The notes under the pieces: generated by a model
What the model saw: the letters and a program-made list of their open reading frames with translations, nothing else
Database searches by the model: none
What the model was told of the DNA's origin: nothing
Assembly: GCA_025362495.1 (NCBI GenBank)
Contig: JANYGI010000009.1
Span: 1 to 52,611 of the forward strand
Length of the DNA: 52,611 nucleotides
Origin: Byssovorax sp.
GTDB taxonomy: Bacteria > Myxococcota_A > Polyangia > Polyangiales > Polyangiaceae
Direction: 5' to 3'
Part shown: positions 8,179 through 16,455 of the stretch, in pieces
Layout of the letters: each line of letters opens with the position of its first letter
How positions within the stretch are numbered: the first letter of the stretch is position 1
Translations under genes and position numbers: made by a program

Positions 8179-8844
8179 CTACGCGGCCGGGAAGCTCATC
8201 TCGAAGATGTCCGAGGGGATGTGGAGCGTGGGCTCCGTCTTCTCCTGGATTTCACGGGCCGAGACGCCCGGCGCGAGCTCGCGCAGCACGAGGCCTTCCG
8301 GCGTGACGTCGATCACCGCGAGGTCGGTGATGATCCGATGCACGACGCCGCGCCCCGTGAGCGGGAGCGCGCACTGGTTCAAGATTTTCGGGGCGCCGCC
8401 CTTGGCCGCGTGATCCATGATCACCACGACGCGCTTGGCCGCGGCGACGAGGTCCATCGCGCCGCCCATGCCCTTGACCAGCTTGCCGGGGATCATCCAG
8501 TTGGCGAGGTCGCCCTTCTCGGAGACCTCCATCGCGCCGAGGATCGCGAGATCGATGTGGCCGCCGCGGATCTGCGCGAACGAGTCGGCGCTGGAGAAAA
8601 TCGCCGAGCCCGCGAGCATCGTCACAGTCTCTTTGCCGGCGTTGATGAGGTCCGCGTCTTCGGTGCCCGCGACCGGATACGGCCCGATGCCGAGCAGCCC
8701 GTTCTCACTCTGGAGCACGACCTCGATGCCCGCGGGGATGTAGCTGGCGACGAGCGTCGGCATGCCGATGCCGAGGTTGACGTAGAAGCCGTCTCGCAGC
8801 TCCTGCGCCGCGCGCTGGGCGATCTGCTCTCGGTTGAGTCCCAT
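8179..8844 (-). CDS. scoB: 3-oxoacid CoA-transferase subunit B
   Basis: 221 aa. The family motif [14 protein letters not shown] contains the catalytic Glu that forms the enzyme-CoA thioester. [13 protein letters not shown] and the C-terminal [19 protein letters not shown] are typical of beta subunits of succinyl-CoA/acetoacetate CoA-transferases. I use ATG 8844, which lies two nt beyond the A-subunit stop and has AAAGG upstream; a TTG at 8850 would overlap the previous gene. It partners the A subunit encoded immediately upstream and activates acetoacetate or a related 3-oxo acid using succinyl-CoA. The exact acyl substrate is not certain from sequence. Confidence 0.93.
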   Translation of the reverse strand: MGLNREQIAQRAAQELRDGFYVNLGIGMPTLVASYIPAGIEVVLQSENGLLGIGPYPVAGTEDADLINAGKETVTMLAGSAIFSSADSFAQIRGGHIDLAILGAMEVSEKGDLANWMIPGKLVKGMGGAMDLVAAAKRVVVIMDHAAKGGAPKILNQCALPLTGRGVVHRIITDLAVIDVTPEGLVLRELAPGVSAREIQEKTEPTLHIPSDIFEMSFPAA

Positions 8845-8846
8845 GA

Positions 8847-9605
8847 TCAAGCCTTTGCTTTCTGGACCGTGCGGCGCTCGATGCGCTTCTCGTAGCTCGC
8901 GCCCTGGAAGATGCGCTGCACGAAGACGCCGGGCGTGTGGACGTGATCGGGTGAGAGCGAGCCGACCTCGACGATCTCTTCGACCTCGGCGATGGTGATC
9001 TTGGCCGCCGTCGCCATCATCGGGTTGAAGTTCATCGCCGTGTGGCGGTAGACGAGGTTGCCGTAGCGGTCGCCCTTCCAGGCCTTGACGATGGCGAAAT
9101 CGCCTTTGATCGCCGGCTCGAGGACGTAGTCGCGGCCGTCGAACGAGCGGACCTCTTTCTTCGCGGAGTAGGTCTTCACGGCGCCGCCGCCGGGCTCGTA
9201 CATCACCGGCATGCCGCCCTCGCTCACCGCGGTGTAGGCGCCCGTGGGCGTGTAGAACGCGGGGATGCCGGCGCCGCCCGCGCGGAGGCGCTCGGCGAGG
9301 GTGCCCTGCGGCGTGAGCTCGACCTCGAGCTCGCCCTTCAAGTACTGGCGCTCGAACTCCTTGTTCTCGCCGACGTAGGAGGAGATCATCTTCCGGATCT
9401 GCTTGTTTTGAAGCAGGATCCCGAGGCCGAATTCGTCGACGCCGCAGTTGTTGGAGACGACGACGAGATCCTTCGTGCCTAGCTCGCGCAGGGCGGCGAT
9501 GGCGTTCTCGGGGATGCCGCAGAGGCCGAAGCCGCCGGCGAGCAAGGTGGCCCCGTTCGGGATGTCGCGGACCGCGTCGAGCGCGCTCTTGAAGACCTTG
9601 TCCAT
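8847..9605 (-). CDS. scoA: 3-oxoacid CoA-transferase subunit A
   Basis: 252 aa. Typical alpha-subunit motifs are the glycine-rich [16 protein letters not shown] near residues 21-36, [15 protein letters not shown], and [14 protein letters not shown]. It forms a heterotetramer with the downstream B subunit. It is the first gene of the minus-strand operon scoA-scoB-accD-folC. Its promoter should lie in the 112-nt interval shared with the divergent murein endopeptidase gene. Supplying acetoacetyl-CoA/acetyl-CoA next to the acetyl-CoA carboxylase gene suggests co-ordination of ketone-body use with lipid synthesis; that link is inferred from position only. Confidence 0.93.
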   Translation of the reverse strand: MDKVFKSALDAVRDIPNGATLLAGGFGLCGIPENAIAALRELGTKDLVVVSNNCGVDEFGLGILLQNKQIRKMISSYVGENKEFERQYLKGELEVELTPQGTLAERLRAGGAGIPAFYTPTGAYTAVSEGGMPVMYEPGGGAVKTYSAKKEVRSFDGRDYVLEPAIKGDFAIVKAWKGDRYGNLVYRHTAMNFNPMMATAAKITIAEVEEIVEVGSLSPDHVHTPGVFVQRIFQGASYEKRIERRTVQKAKA

Positions 9606-9717
9606 ACGCGCAGGATTGCTAGCTCAACTGCGCTTGGCTGGGAATGGGGAGGGCTGCGCGAAGGGCGTGACGCGCCGCATTTGGCCCACCTCGCGCGGAC
9701 GCTGTATCCGCTTGGTC

Positions 9718-10821
9718 GTGCCTTCGACGGACCGTTTCGTGTTGACCGCCCTCTCGCTCGTCGCGCTCCTCGGCTTCGCCCCGAGCGCGCAGGCCGCTCC
9801 GCGCACCGGCCACGGCGCGCGCCATGGCCGCCGCGCCGCGGTGGAGGCCCCGTCCGCGCGGGCCCCTCGCGGCGGGGCGCCGACGCCCGCGAAGATCGAC
9901 AAGCCCGCGGCGAAGCCCGAGAAGGCCGACTCGATCGGCAGCCCGAACGAAGGGCACCTCGAGGGCGGCGTGCACCTCGACGTGACGAAGCCGTACTTCC
10001 GCGTCGTGCCCATGTACACGTCGGGCGACGTCCGCTGGGGCCTCCCGCAGATGATGAGCCTGCTCGATCGCGCGGCCCACGCGGTGAACAAGCGCTACCC
10101 CGGCTCGGTGCTCGACGTCGGCGACATCTCGCAAAAAGGCGGCGGCGACGTGTCGCGGCACCACTCGCACGAGTCGGGTCGCGACGCCGACGTCGGCTTC
10201 TACGCCGTCGACGCCAAGGGCAAGCAGCTCCATCACCACGGCTTCATCAAGTTCGACGCCGCGGCCGAGTCGCCGACCATGCCGGGCGCGCACTTCGATC
10301 TCCCGCGCAACTGGTTCCTGGTCGAGCAGATGCTCACCGATCCTGGCGCGCGCGTGAGCCACATCTTCATCGCCGAGCCCCTGCGGCAGCGGCTGCTCGG
10401 CTACGCGAAGACCCACGGCGTGACGCGCGCGCTGCTCGATCACGCGCAGATCGTGATGATGCAGCCGACGGCGTCGCTGCCGCACGACGATCATTTCCAC
10501 GTGCGGATCTCCTGCCCCGGGACGATGCGCGGCACCTGCATCGAGCTCGCGAAGAACCTCCCCCACGGGAAGGACCGCGTGGCGCATCACGCGCGCACTC
10601 CGCTGCACACGCCGGGCAAGGTCGCGATCGCGCACAGCGCGTCGGCGGGCCACACCCGGGGCGGCGTCGGCGCCAAGCACCCGCCCGCGCTCGCCGGCTC
10701 GGCGACGACCGATCCGTTCGCCGACGTGGGCGCCGAGGCCGACGACACCGAGGCCGACGCCGACTCGGCCGAGGTGAAGGACGCCGTCGACGACACGGGC
10801 GCGATCCGCATCACCGACTGA
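9718..10821 (+). CDS. penicillin-insensitive murein endopeptidase-like peptidase (M74/MepA-type)
   Basis: 367 aa from GTG 9718. A signal peptide is visible (FVLTALSLVALLGFAPSAQA), so the product is secreted to the periplasm. The M74 zinc motif HHSHESGRDAD (His148-Asp158) and the later DDHFHVRI supply the metal ligands found in LAS-type (lysostaphin/D-Ala-D-Ala/Sonic hedgehog) peptidases. It probably cleaves D-Ala-meso-DAP cross-links in peptidoglycan. The last 100 residues are a low-complexity His/Ala then Asp/Glu-rich tail (alternating D, A, E near the end) that is not part of the catalytic fold. Divergent from scoA. Upstream TTG 9712 is an alternative start. Confidence 0.85.
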   Translation: MPSTDRFVLTALSLVALLGFAPSAQAAPRTGHGARHGRRAAVEAPSARAPRGGAPTPAKIDKPAAKPEKADSIGSPNEGHLEGGVHLDVTKPYFRVVPMYTSGDVRWGLPQMMSLLDRAAHAVNKRYPGSVLDVGDISQKGGGDVSRHHSHESGRDADVGFYAVDAKGKQLHHHGFIKFDAAAESPTMPGAHFDLPRNWFLVEQMLTDPGARVSHIFIAEPLRQRLLGYAKTHGVTRALLDHAQIVMMQPTASLPHDDHFHVRISCPGTMRGTCIELAKNLPHGKDRVAHHARTPLHTPGKVAIAHSASAGHTRGGVGAKHPPALAGSATTDPFADVGAEADDTEADADSAEVKDAVDDTGAIRITD

Positions 10822-10841
10822 ATGGCCTGCGAATCAAGCCC

Positions 10842-11852
10842 CTAGAAGGTACCGCGCAGCTCGAAGCCGGGCCCCGTCGGCACCAGCGTGACGCCGGCCT
10901 TCGGCGGATCCGCGGGCTTCTTCGGGCTGGTGACGAACCACAGGATCCCCGCGCCCGCGAGGCCCGCGAGGCCCACGCCGAGGGTGATCGCGGAGACCGT
11001 CGCGTCGGTCTGGCCGCTGGCGATCGCGTCGCGCGCCGCCGGCGTGTCCTTGCAGTGCGTGAGGTTGACCTGGTCCTTGCAGCTCGCCGTCACGGTGGAG
11101 ATCGTGCTGCCGCGCATGCCGTAGAAGATGCCCGAGGTGATCAGCGACGCGACGCCGACGCCGCCCGCGATGAACACCGGCGCGCGTGATCGCGGCGGAG
11201 GCGGCGGAGGCGGCGGCGCCTCGGTCGGCGCCGGCGCGACCTCGACGTCGTTCACCTCGACCTCGAGGTGCTCGCGCGCGCGCTCTTCGAGCTTGAGATC
11301 CTTGTGAAACGTGACCTTGCCCGCCGCGTCTTGCACCTCGATCGCGTGGTCGCCGGGATCGACCGGCGTGGCGACGCCGATCGCCGCGGCCGCGACGGGC
11401 GCGGCGTCGAGGAGGATCTTCGACGTGAGCACCTTGCCCGTGACCGTGAGCTGCAGCGTGGGGACGCGCTCGCGCAGCGCGTCGGCGCGCTTCGGCGCGT
11501 TCTCGGCGACCTCGGCCGCGGTGGAGCCGGCGCGCTTGGCCTCGTCGGCGGCGAGATCGAAGCCGTTGATCGCCTCGACGAGGTGGCCGAGGTTCTCCTC
11601 GCAGAGCGCGATGTGGAAGCGCACCTGCGGCGTCATCTTCACGCCGGCGACCTTCTTGAATTTCTCGAGCGCGCCCTCGTAGGACTTCTGCTTCTCGAGC
11701 TCTTTGCCTTCGTTGAAGAGCTGGCGCGCGGCGGCGAGCTCTTCGGGCGTGGCCTGCGCGAACGACATCGTCGGCGCGGCGAACGCGGCGCCGACGACGA
11801 GCGCGCCCGCGACCTTTCGGGTCCACGCCGCGGTTCTCCGAGAGATTCCCAT
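10842..11852 (-). CDS. TPR-containing envelope protein with PEGA-like middle and two C-terminal TM segments
   Basis: 336 aa from ATG 11852. A signal peptide (residues 1-33, ending near SFAQA) is followed by a tetratricopeptide-like region (AARQLFNEGKELEKQKSYEGALEKF). A beta-rich part follows (VPTLQLTVTGKVLTSKIL...DPGDHAIEVQDAAGK) that looks like the substrate-decoration segment common in myxobacterial TPR/PEGA proteins. Then comes an eight-proline run and two hydrophobic segments (about 237-258 and 293-312). Such proteins are abundant in Polyangia and mostly uncharacterised. It is convergent with the endopeptidase gene, 20 nt between stops, and divergent from the glutathione transferase gene. 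Function unknown; an envelope location is likely. Confidence 0.8.
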   Translation of the reverse strand: MGISRRTAAWTRKVAGALVVGAAFAAPTMSFAQATPEELAAARQLFNEGKELEKQKSYEGALEKFKKVAGVKMTPQVRFHIALCEENLGHLVEAINGFDLAADEAKRAGSTAAEVAENAPKRADALRERVPTLQLTVTGKVLTSKILLDAAPVAAAAIGVATPVDPGDHAIEVQDAAGKVTFHKDLKLEERAREHLEVEVNDVEVAPAPTEAPPPPPPPPRSRAPVFIAGGVGVASLITSGIFYGMRGSTISTVTASCKDQVNLTHCKDTPAARDAIASGQTDATVSAITLGVGLAGLAGAGILWFVTSPKKPADPPKAGVTLVPTGPGFELRGTF

Positions 11853-12008
11853 CACGGGGCACGATACCCGGAATCGCGCCTCTTGCGGACGTCCGCGACA
11901 CGTCGCACCCTCGCGCCCGCCCAGCGCCGAGCTCCGATGGTAGAACCCGACCATGCGGCGCCGTGACGGCCCCAACCCCGGCCCCCCGCGGGCTTGCACG
12001 AGGAACCG

Positions 12009-12626
12009 ATGAGCCTGATTTTCTACTACGCCCCGATGACCAGCGCGACGCGCATCCACTGGGCCCTCGAAGAGCTGGAGATGCCTTACGAGAAGAAGAA
12101 GATCGATCTCGCGAAGGGCGAGCAGAAGGCGCCCGAGTACCTGGCGATGAACCCCAACGGCAAGGTCCCGCTGGTGTTCGAGGACGGCGTGGCGATCTAC
12201 GAGTCGCTGGCGATCTTGATCTACCTGGGCGAGCGCTACGGCGTGGACAAAGGCCTGTTCCCGAAGCCGGGGATGGAGCGCGCCGAGAGCCTGACCTGGC
12301 TCTGCTGGGCCCAGGGGACGCTCGCCGACGCCGGCGGGCGGATGATGCGGAACACGTCGGAGCGCTTCCCCGAGGACGAGCGCAACGCCAAGGCGGGTGA
12401 GAGCGCGAAGAAGGAGCTGCAAACGGCCCTGGGCATCGTGGAGCGCGCTCTGGAGGGAAAGGAGTACCTGGTGGGCGGGAAGTTCTCGTACGCCGACCTG
12501 GCCGTCGCGGGCTTCGTACCGTTCCTGGCGCGGCTCGGCGCGGACCTCTCGTCGTTCAAGAACATCCAGGCGTGGAGCGCCCGGTGCACGGCGCGCCCCG
12601 CCCTCGCGCGGGCGATGCAGGGCTGA
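12009..12626 (+). CDS. glutathione S-transferase family protein
   Basis: 205 aa. The N-terminal thioredoxin-like domain begins IFYYAPMTSATRIHWALEEL and includes the cis-Pro motif NPNGKVPLVFEDG and the glutathione-gamma-Glu contact segment YESLAILIYLGERYG. The C-terminal helical domain ends with a DLAVAGFVPFLARLG stretch carrying the N-capping Asp. ATG 12009 with GAGGAA upstream is the best start. It conjugates glutathione or an analogous thiol to electrophiles, or acts as a reductase; the substrate is not predictable. Stands alone on the plus strand. Confidence 0.92.
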   Translation: MSLIFYYAPMTSATRIHWALEELEMPYEKKKIDLAKGEQKAPEYLAMNPNGKVPLVFEDGVAIYESLAILIYLGERYGVDKGLFPKPGMERAESLTWLCWAQGTLADAGGRMMRNTSERFPEDERNAKAGESAKKELQTALGIVERALEGKEYLVGGKFSYADLAVAGFVPFLARLGADLSSFKNIQAWSARCTARPALARAMQG

Positions 12627-12807
12627 GAGCGCCTGACAGCTGCTCCCATCGCGGGGCTGCCGATACGCGGCGCTCCGACCGCGAAATCCAGGGGGTGCGG
12701 CAGGCGGGAAATGGCGCCTCCCCTGCCGAAATCCCTTCGCGAACAGGGGCATCGCGCGCCGTCGCACTTTACTAAACGCGCAGTTCAGTGCACCGTTGGC
12801 TCAACCC

Positions 12808-13050
12808 ATGAGTGCTGCCATCTCGCCTTTCGCCGCTGATTCTGGGTGCCCGGACAGCGACGGTCCCGATTTGACGCGACCTTCCGTGGACGACGGCGAC
12901 GAACACGACGAGGCGACGATGCGCGCCTGGGCGGACGACATCGCCGAGCGCGTTGTCAACCTCTGGACGGGCCGCGCCGAGGTGACACCGATCGCGAGCA
13001 CGCTCCGCGAGGTCGGCGAGCGCAGCCGCGGCCACAAGCGCCGCACGTAG
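12808..13050 (+). CDS. small hypothetical protein
   Basis: 80 aa from ATG 12808. The first half is acidic and probably disordered (many D, S and P). The second half could form an amphipathic helix (ATMRAWADDIAERVVNLW). It ends in a basic tail, GHKRRT. No family recognised. The preceding 180 nt (12627-12807) hold no other candidate. Strong G/C third-position bias supports coding, but the length leaves doubt. Confidence 0.5.
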   Translation: MSAAISPFAADSGCPDSDGPDLTRPSVDDGDEHDEATMRAWADDIAERVVNLWTGRAEVTPIASTLREVGERSRGHKRRT

Positions 13051-13085
13051 CGCCCCGAGCGGCCCGCCTCGAAGCGCCGGAAAAC

Positions 13086-13207
13086 AGCCGGATCTGAACG
13101 CAAAGGCGCAGAGACGCGAAGACGCAAAAAGGCGGGAAGAGAGCCGGAATTCATGATTTGAATTCCGGCTTTTCTGCGCCTCTGCGCCTTTGCGTTGAAT
13201 TCCGGTT
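13086..13207. repeat. large interrupted palindrome with AAAGGCGCAGAG-type arms
   Basis: The outer arms carry AACGCAAAGGCGCAGAG on the left (about 13098-13114) and its reverse complement on the right (about 13179-13195), both flanked by CCGGA-like ends. The centre is a perfect 12-bp stem (13142-13153 with 13159-13170, AGCCGGAATTCA/TGAATTCCGGCT, loop TGATT). The whole unit is about 120 nt between a small gene and the infB operon terminator. Motifs like CGCAAAGGCGCAGAGACGC recur as dispersed repeats in many unrelated bacterial genomes, from my general recollection. It could be a dispersed palindromic repeat; no protein is encoded. Confidence 0.7.
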
Positions 13208-13260
13208 CTCGGGATCGTTGCAGCTCCAACGATCTGCGATCGCGATCGCGATCCCACAAA

Positions 13261-13309
13261 AAGCAAAACGCCCGCCCGGCTCGAACTCTCGTTCGTGCTC
13301 GGCGGGCGT
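13261..13309 (-). terminator. rho-independent terminator of the rimP-nusA-infB operon
   Basis: Read on the minus strand, just after the infB stop: ACGCCCGCC (13309-13301), an inner stem of five pairs (CGAAC/GTTCG) with loop, then GGCGGGCGT (13276-13268), followed by TTTGCTTTTT. The stem is nine GC-rich pairs and the T-tract follows directly. Its position shows infB is the last gene of the operon; rbfA, often next in other genomes, is absent here. Confidence 0.85.
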
Positions 13310-13320
13310 CGCGGTTCACA

Positions 13321-16300
13321 TCACAGCTTGGTCTTGATCTCTTCGATCTCGAAGGCCTCGATGATGTCGTTCGTCTTGATGTCGCTCTGGTCCGCGAGCG
13401 AGATACCGCACTCGAAGCCCTCGGCGACTTCCCTCGCTTCGTCCTTGAAGCGACGCAGCCCGGAGATCTTGCCCGACCACACCACGACGCCGTCGCGGAT
13501 GAGGCGAGCCTCGCAGTTGCGACGGATCAGACCGCTCTGGACCATGCAGCCGGCGACGATGCCGTACTTCGTGATGTTGAAGACCTGTCGAACCTCGGCC
13601 TTGCCGAGGGGCTTCTCGATCTTCGTGGCGGGCAGCAAGCCCTCCATCGCCGAGCGGATGTCGTCGATGGCGTTGTAGATGATGTTGTAGAGGCGAATCT
13701 CGATTTCCTCGCTCTCGGCGAGGGCGGCGGACTTGCCTGCGGGTCGGACGTTGAAGCCGACGATGACGGCCTTCGACGCCACGGCCAGGTTCACGTCGCC
13801 CTCGGTGATGGCACCGACCGCCGCGTGGACGATCGTGACCTTGACCTTGGGCGTGGTGAGCTTGGACAGCGACTGGACCACGGCCTCGACCGAGCCCTGC
13901 ACGTCACCCTTGATGATCAGCTTCAGCTCGAGCTGATCGGCCTCGGAGAGGCGGGTCGTGAGGGCCTCGAGCGACATGCGCGAGTCCTGCGGGATGAGCG
14001 GCTTGGCCTTTTTGCGCCGCGTATCGGCGATCTCTTCGGCCGTCTTCGCGTCCTTGACGGCGTGAACGGGATCGCCCGCGCTCGGCACTTCGTTGAGGCC
14101 GAGGACCTCGACCGGGGTGGCCGGGCCAGCCTCGGTGACGGTGCGACCGAGCTCGTCGGTCATCGCGCGGACCTTGCCCCACGAGCCGCCGACGACGATG
14201 TTGTCGCCTGCGCGCAGGGTACCGTCGAGCACGAGGACACGAGCGACGGGGCCGCGACCACGATCGAGGAGGGCCTCGATCACGGTGCCGCTCGCGCGCT
14301 TGGCCGGGTTGGCCTTGAGCTCGAGCACCTCGGCCTGGAGGAGCACCTTCTCGAGGAGGGCGTCGATGCCTTCGCCCGTCTTCGCGGAGACGTTGGCGAA
14401 CATGGTGTCACCGCCCCACTCGTCGGCCTGGAGGCCGAATGAGGCGAGGTCGCGCATGATCTTCTCGGGATCTGCGCCCGGCTTGTCCATCTTGTTGACG
14501 GCAACGACGATCGGAACCTTCGCGGCCTTGGCGTGCGCGATGGCTTCCCTCGTCTGCGGCATCACGCCGTCGTCGGCAGCGACGACGAGGATGACGATGT
14601 CAGTCGCCGAGGCGCCGCGGGCGCGCATGGCGGTGAAGGCCTCGTGGCCCGGGGTGTCGAGGAAGGCGACAGTGCCGCGAGCCGTCTCGACGCGGTACGC
14701 GCCGATGTGCTGCGTGATCCCGCCGGCCTCACCCGAGGCGACGGTCGCCTTGCGGATGCGGTCGAGGAGCGACGTCTTGCCGTGATCGACGTGACCCATG
14801 ACGGTCACGATCGGCGGGCGCGTGACCGACTCGACGTCGGTCTCCGTGTCCGTTTCCATGGCGAGGTTGATCGCGTCCGTCTCGCTGACGGCGACGTCTT
14901 CGACGCTCCAGCCGAACTCACCCGCGAGGATCTTCGCCGTGTCGGCGTCGAGGGTCGAGTTGATGTTCACGCCCGTCATGCCGAGCGACAGGAGCCGCAT
15001 GAGCACGTCGGTGGACTTGAGGCTCATCTTGCCAGCGAGCTGCTGGAGAGTGACCTGGTCCTCGATCTTGATGACCTTCTTGTGGGCGCCCATCTCCTGC
15101 GTCGACACCATCGTGGACTTGCGTCCCATCTGGTTGTTGAAGCCGGGGCGACCGCGGAAGTTGTTCTGGCCAGGGCGACCGCCGGGGCCGCGGAAGTTGT
15201 TCTGGCCGGGGCGATTCGGCGGACCGTAGTTGCCAGGAGCACCGGGGCGAACGGGCGCCGCGTTGGTGCGCGGATCGTAGACCGTGCGACGCGGGGGGAC
15301 CGGGCCGACACGAGGCGCAGGCATGGGCACGCCGGGGCGGCCTTGCCAGGTCTCGATGCCGGTCTTGGGAGGCGAGGAAGCGCGCGGAGGCGCGCCGGGG
15401 GGCGGTGTCGTCAACGTTCCGGGCTTGTCCTTGCTGGCGTTCGCCGACAGCGGCGTGGTGCCGCGCGGCGGGGCCGACGTCGGACGCATGGGCGGCCGCG
15501 CGGGATGATTGGCAGCCGGAGCAGGCGCGGGCTCGGGAGCACGCGCGCGAACCTCGGCTTCGATTGCAGGCGCTGCAGGAGCAGCGGGACGCGGCTCCGA
15601 CGAGGCCGGAGCGATGGGCGGCGATGCGACCACCGCGACCGGCTCGGGAGCCGGAGTGACCGGACGCGCTTCGACGACGGGAGCTGCAACCGGCGCGGGC
15701 GTCGGTGAAGCCGCCGGCTCGGGCTCGAACATCTCCATCGGCGGCGGCGCGATCGCCGGGCGATTGGGCTTGGCAACGCTGCCAGGCGGGCTCGCCTTGC
15801 TGGCCGTGGCAGCCGCGCCCGCGGTGCCAGGACGGCTCGGCTTGCTCGGCGGCGCCGCGACGACGACTTGCGGTGCCGGCGCAGCGGGCTGCGTGATCGT
15901 CACCGTGGGCTCCGTCGCCTTCACGCTCACCGTCGCCGCGACAGGCGCGACCGCAGGCGCAGACGGCAGGGGAGCCGCTGCGACCACCGGCTCGCGTGCT
16001 CGCGATGGAGGGGCCGGAGGCGCGACGCGCATACCGACGGAAGACGGCGGCGAAGGTGCACGCACCCGCGCTGACGGCTCTGCCGGCTCGACGCCGCGAC
16101 CCGATGCCGGTGAGCGAGGCGTCGATCGTGCGGCCATGGGATCAGGCCCCGTGGACGACGGGCGAGCGGCGGGGACCCCCGGGGAGGACTCCGCTGCTTC
16201 CGGTCGCGCACGACGCTTCACCACGGTCGGACGAATGCGTTCCTCAATCACCTCGGGGGACTTTTGTCGCTCCAGATGGCGCTTGAGACGCTCGACAATC

Positions 16301-16425
16301 TCGGGCTCCACGGCGCTCATGTGATTGCGCACGTCGCCGACCCCCATGGACTGGAAGAGCCCAACCAGGGTCTTCTGATCCATGTTGAGCTGCTTGGCTA
16401 CCTCGTAGACCCGAACCTTACTCAT
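13321..16425 (-). CDS. infB: translation initiation factor IF-2
   Basis: 1034 aa, about 150 longer than E. coli IF-2. Starts at ATG 16425 (MSKVRVYEVAKQLNMDQK, the small IF2_N domain) with AGAGG upstream. A low-complexity region rich in Pro, Ala, Val and Ser occupies roughly residues 60-400, ending with repeated GRPGQNNFRG units. After a second IF2_N domain comes the GTPase domain: GHVDHGKTS (G1), DTPGHEAF (G3), NKMDKPG (G4) and SAKTGEG (G5). Domains II, III and the fMet-tRNA-binding C-terminal barrel follow. It positions initiator tRNA and promotes 50S joining. Last gene of the operon, 30 nt after the ylxR/L7Ae gene. Identification is certain. Confidence 0.98.
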   Translation of the reverse strand: MSKVRVYEVAKQLNMDQKTLVGLFQSMGVGDVRNHMSAVEPEIVERLKRHLERQKSPEVIEERIRPTVVKRRARPEAAESSPGVPAARPSSTGPDPMAARSTPRSPASGRGVEPAEPSARVRAPSPPSSVGMRVAPPAPPSRAREPVVAAAPLPSAPAVAPVAATVSVKATEPTVTITQPAAPAPQVVVAAPPSKPSRPGTAGAAATASKASPPGSVAKPNRPAIAPPPMEMFEPEPAASPTPAPVAAPVVEARPVTPAPEPVAVVASPPIAPASSEPRPAAPAAPAIEAEVRARAPEPAPAPAANHPARPPMRPTSAPPRGTTPLSANASKDKPGTLTTPPPGAPPRASSPPKTGIETWQGRPGVPMPAPRVGPVPPRRTVYDPRTNAAPVRPGAPGNYGPPNRPGQNNFRGPGGRPGQNNFRGRPGFNNQMGRKSTMVSTQEMGAHKKVIKIEDQVTLQQLAGKMSLKSTDVLMRLLSLGMTGVNINSTLDADTAKILAGEFGWSVEDVAVSETDAINLAMETDTETDVESVTRPPIVTVMGHVDHGKTSLLDRIRKATVASGEAGGITQHIGAYRVETARGTVAFLDTPGHEAFTAMRARGASATDIVILVVAADDGVMPQTREAIAHAKAAKVPIVVAVNKMDKPGADPEKIMRDLASFGLQADEWGGDTMFANVSAKTGEGIDALLEKVLLQAEVLELKANPAKRASGTVIEALLDRGRGPVARVLVLDGTLRAGDNIVVGGSWGKVRAMTDELGRTVTEAGPATPVEVLGLNEVPSAGDPVHAVKDAKTAEEIADTRRKKAKPLIPQDSRMSLEALTTRLSEADQLELKLIIKGDVQGSVEAVVQSLSKLTTPKVKVTIVHAAVGAITEGDVNLAVASKAVIVGFNVRPAGKSAALAESEEIEIRLYNIIYNAIDDIRSAMEGLLPATKIEKPLGKAEVRQVFNITKYGIVAGCMVQSGLIRRNCEARLIRDGVVVWSGKISGLRRFKDEAREVAEGFECGISLADQSDIKTNDIIEAFEIEEIKTKL

Positions 16426-16455
16426 GCACCTCTGCTCCAAAATTCGACGATCTGG

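Noticed and set aside
11853-12767. Upstream extension of the TPR envelope protein to 641 aa
   Set aside because: It runs antisense through the glutathione transferase gene; the signal peptide right after ATG 11852 shows the true start.
13236-13255. GCGATCGC-type short repeats as an origin or regulatory site
   Set aside because: Only two or three overlapping GATCGC units, common in GC-rich DNA; no DnaA boxes nearby.
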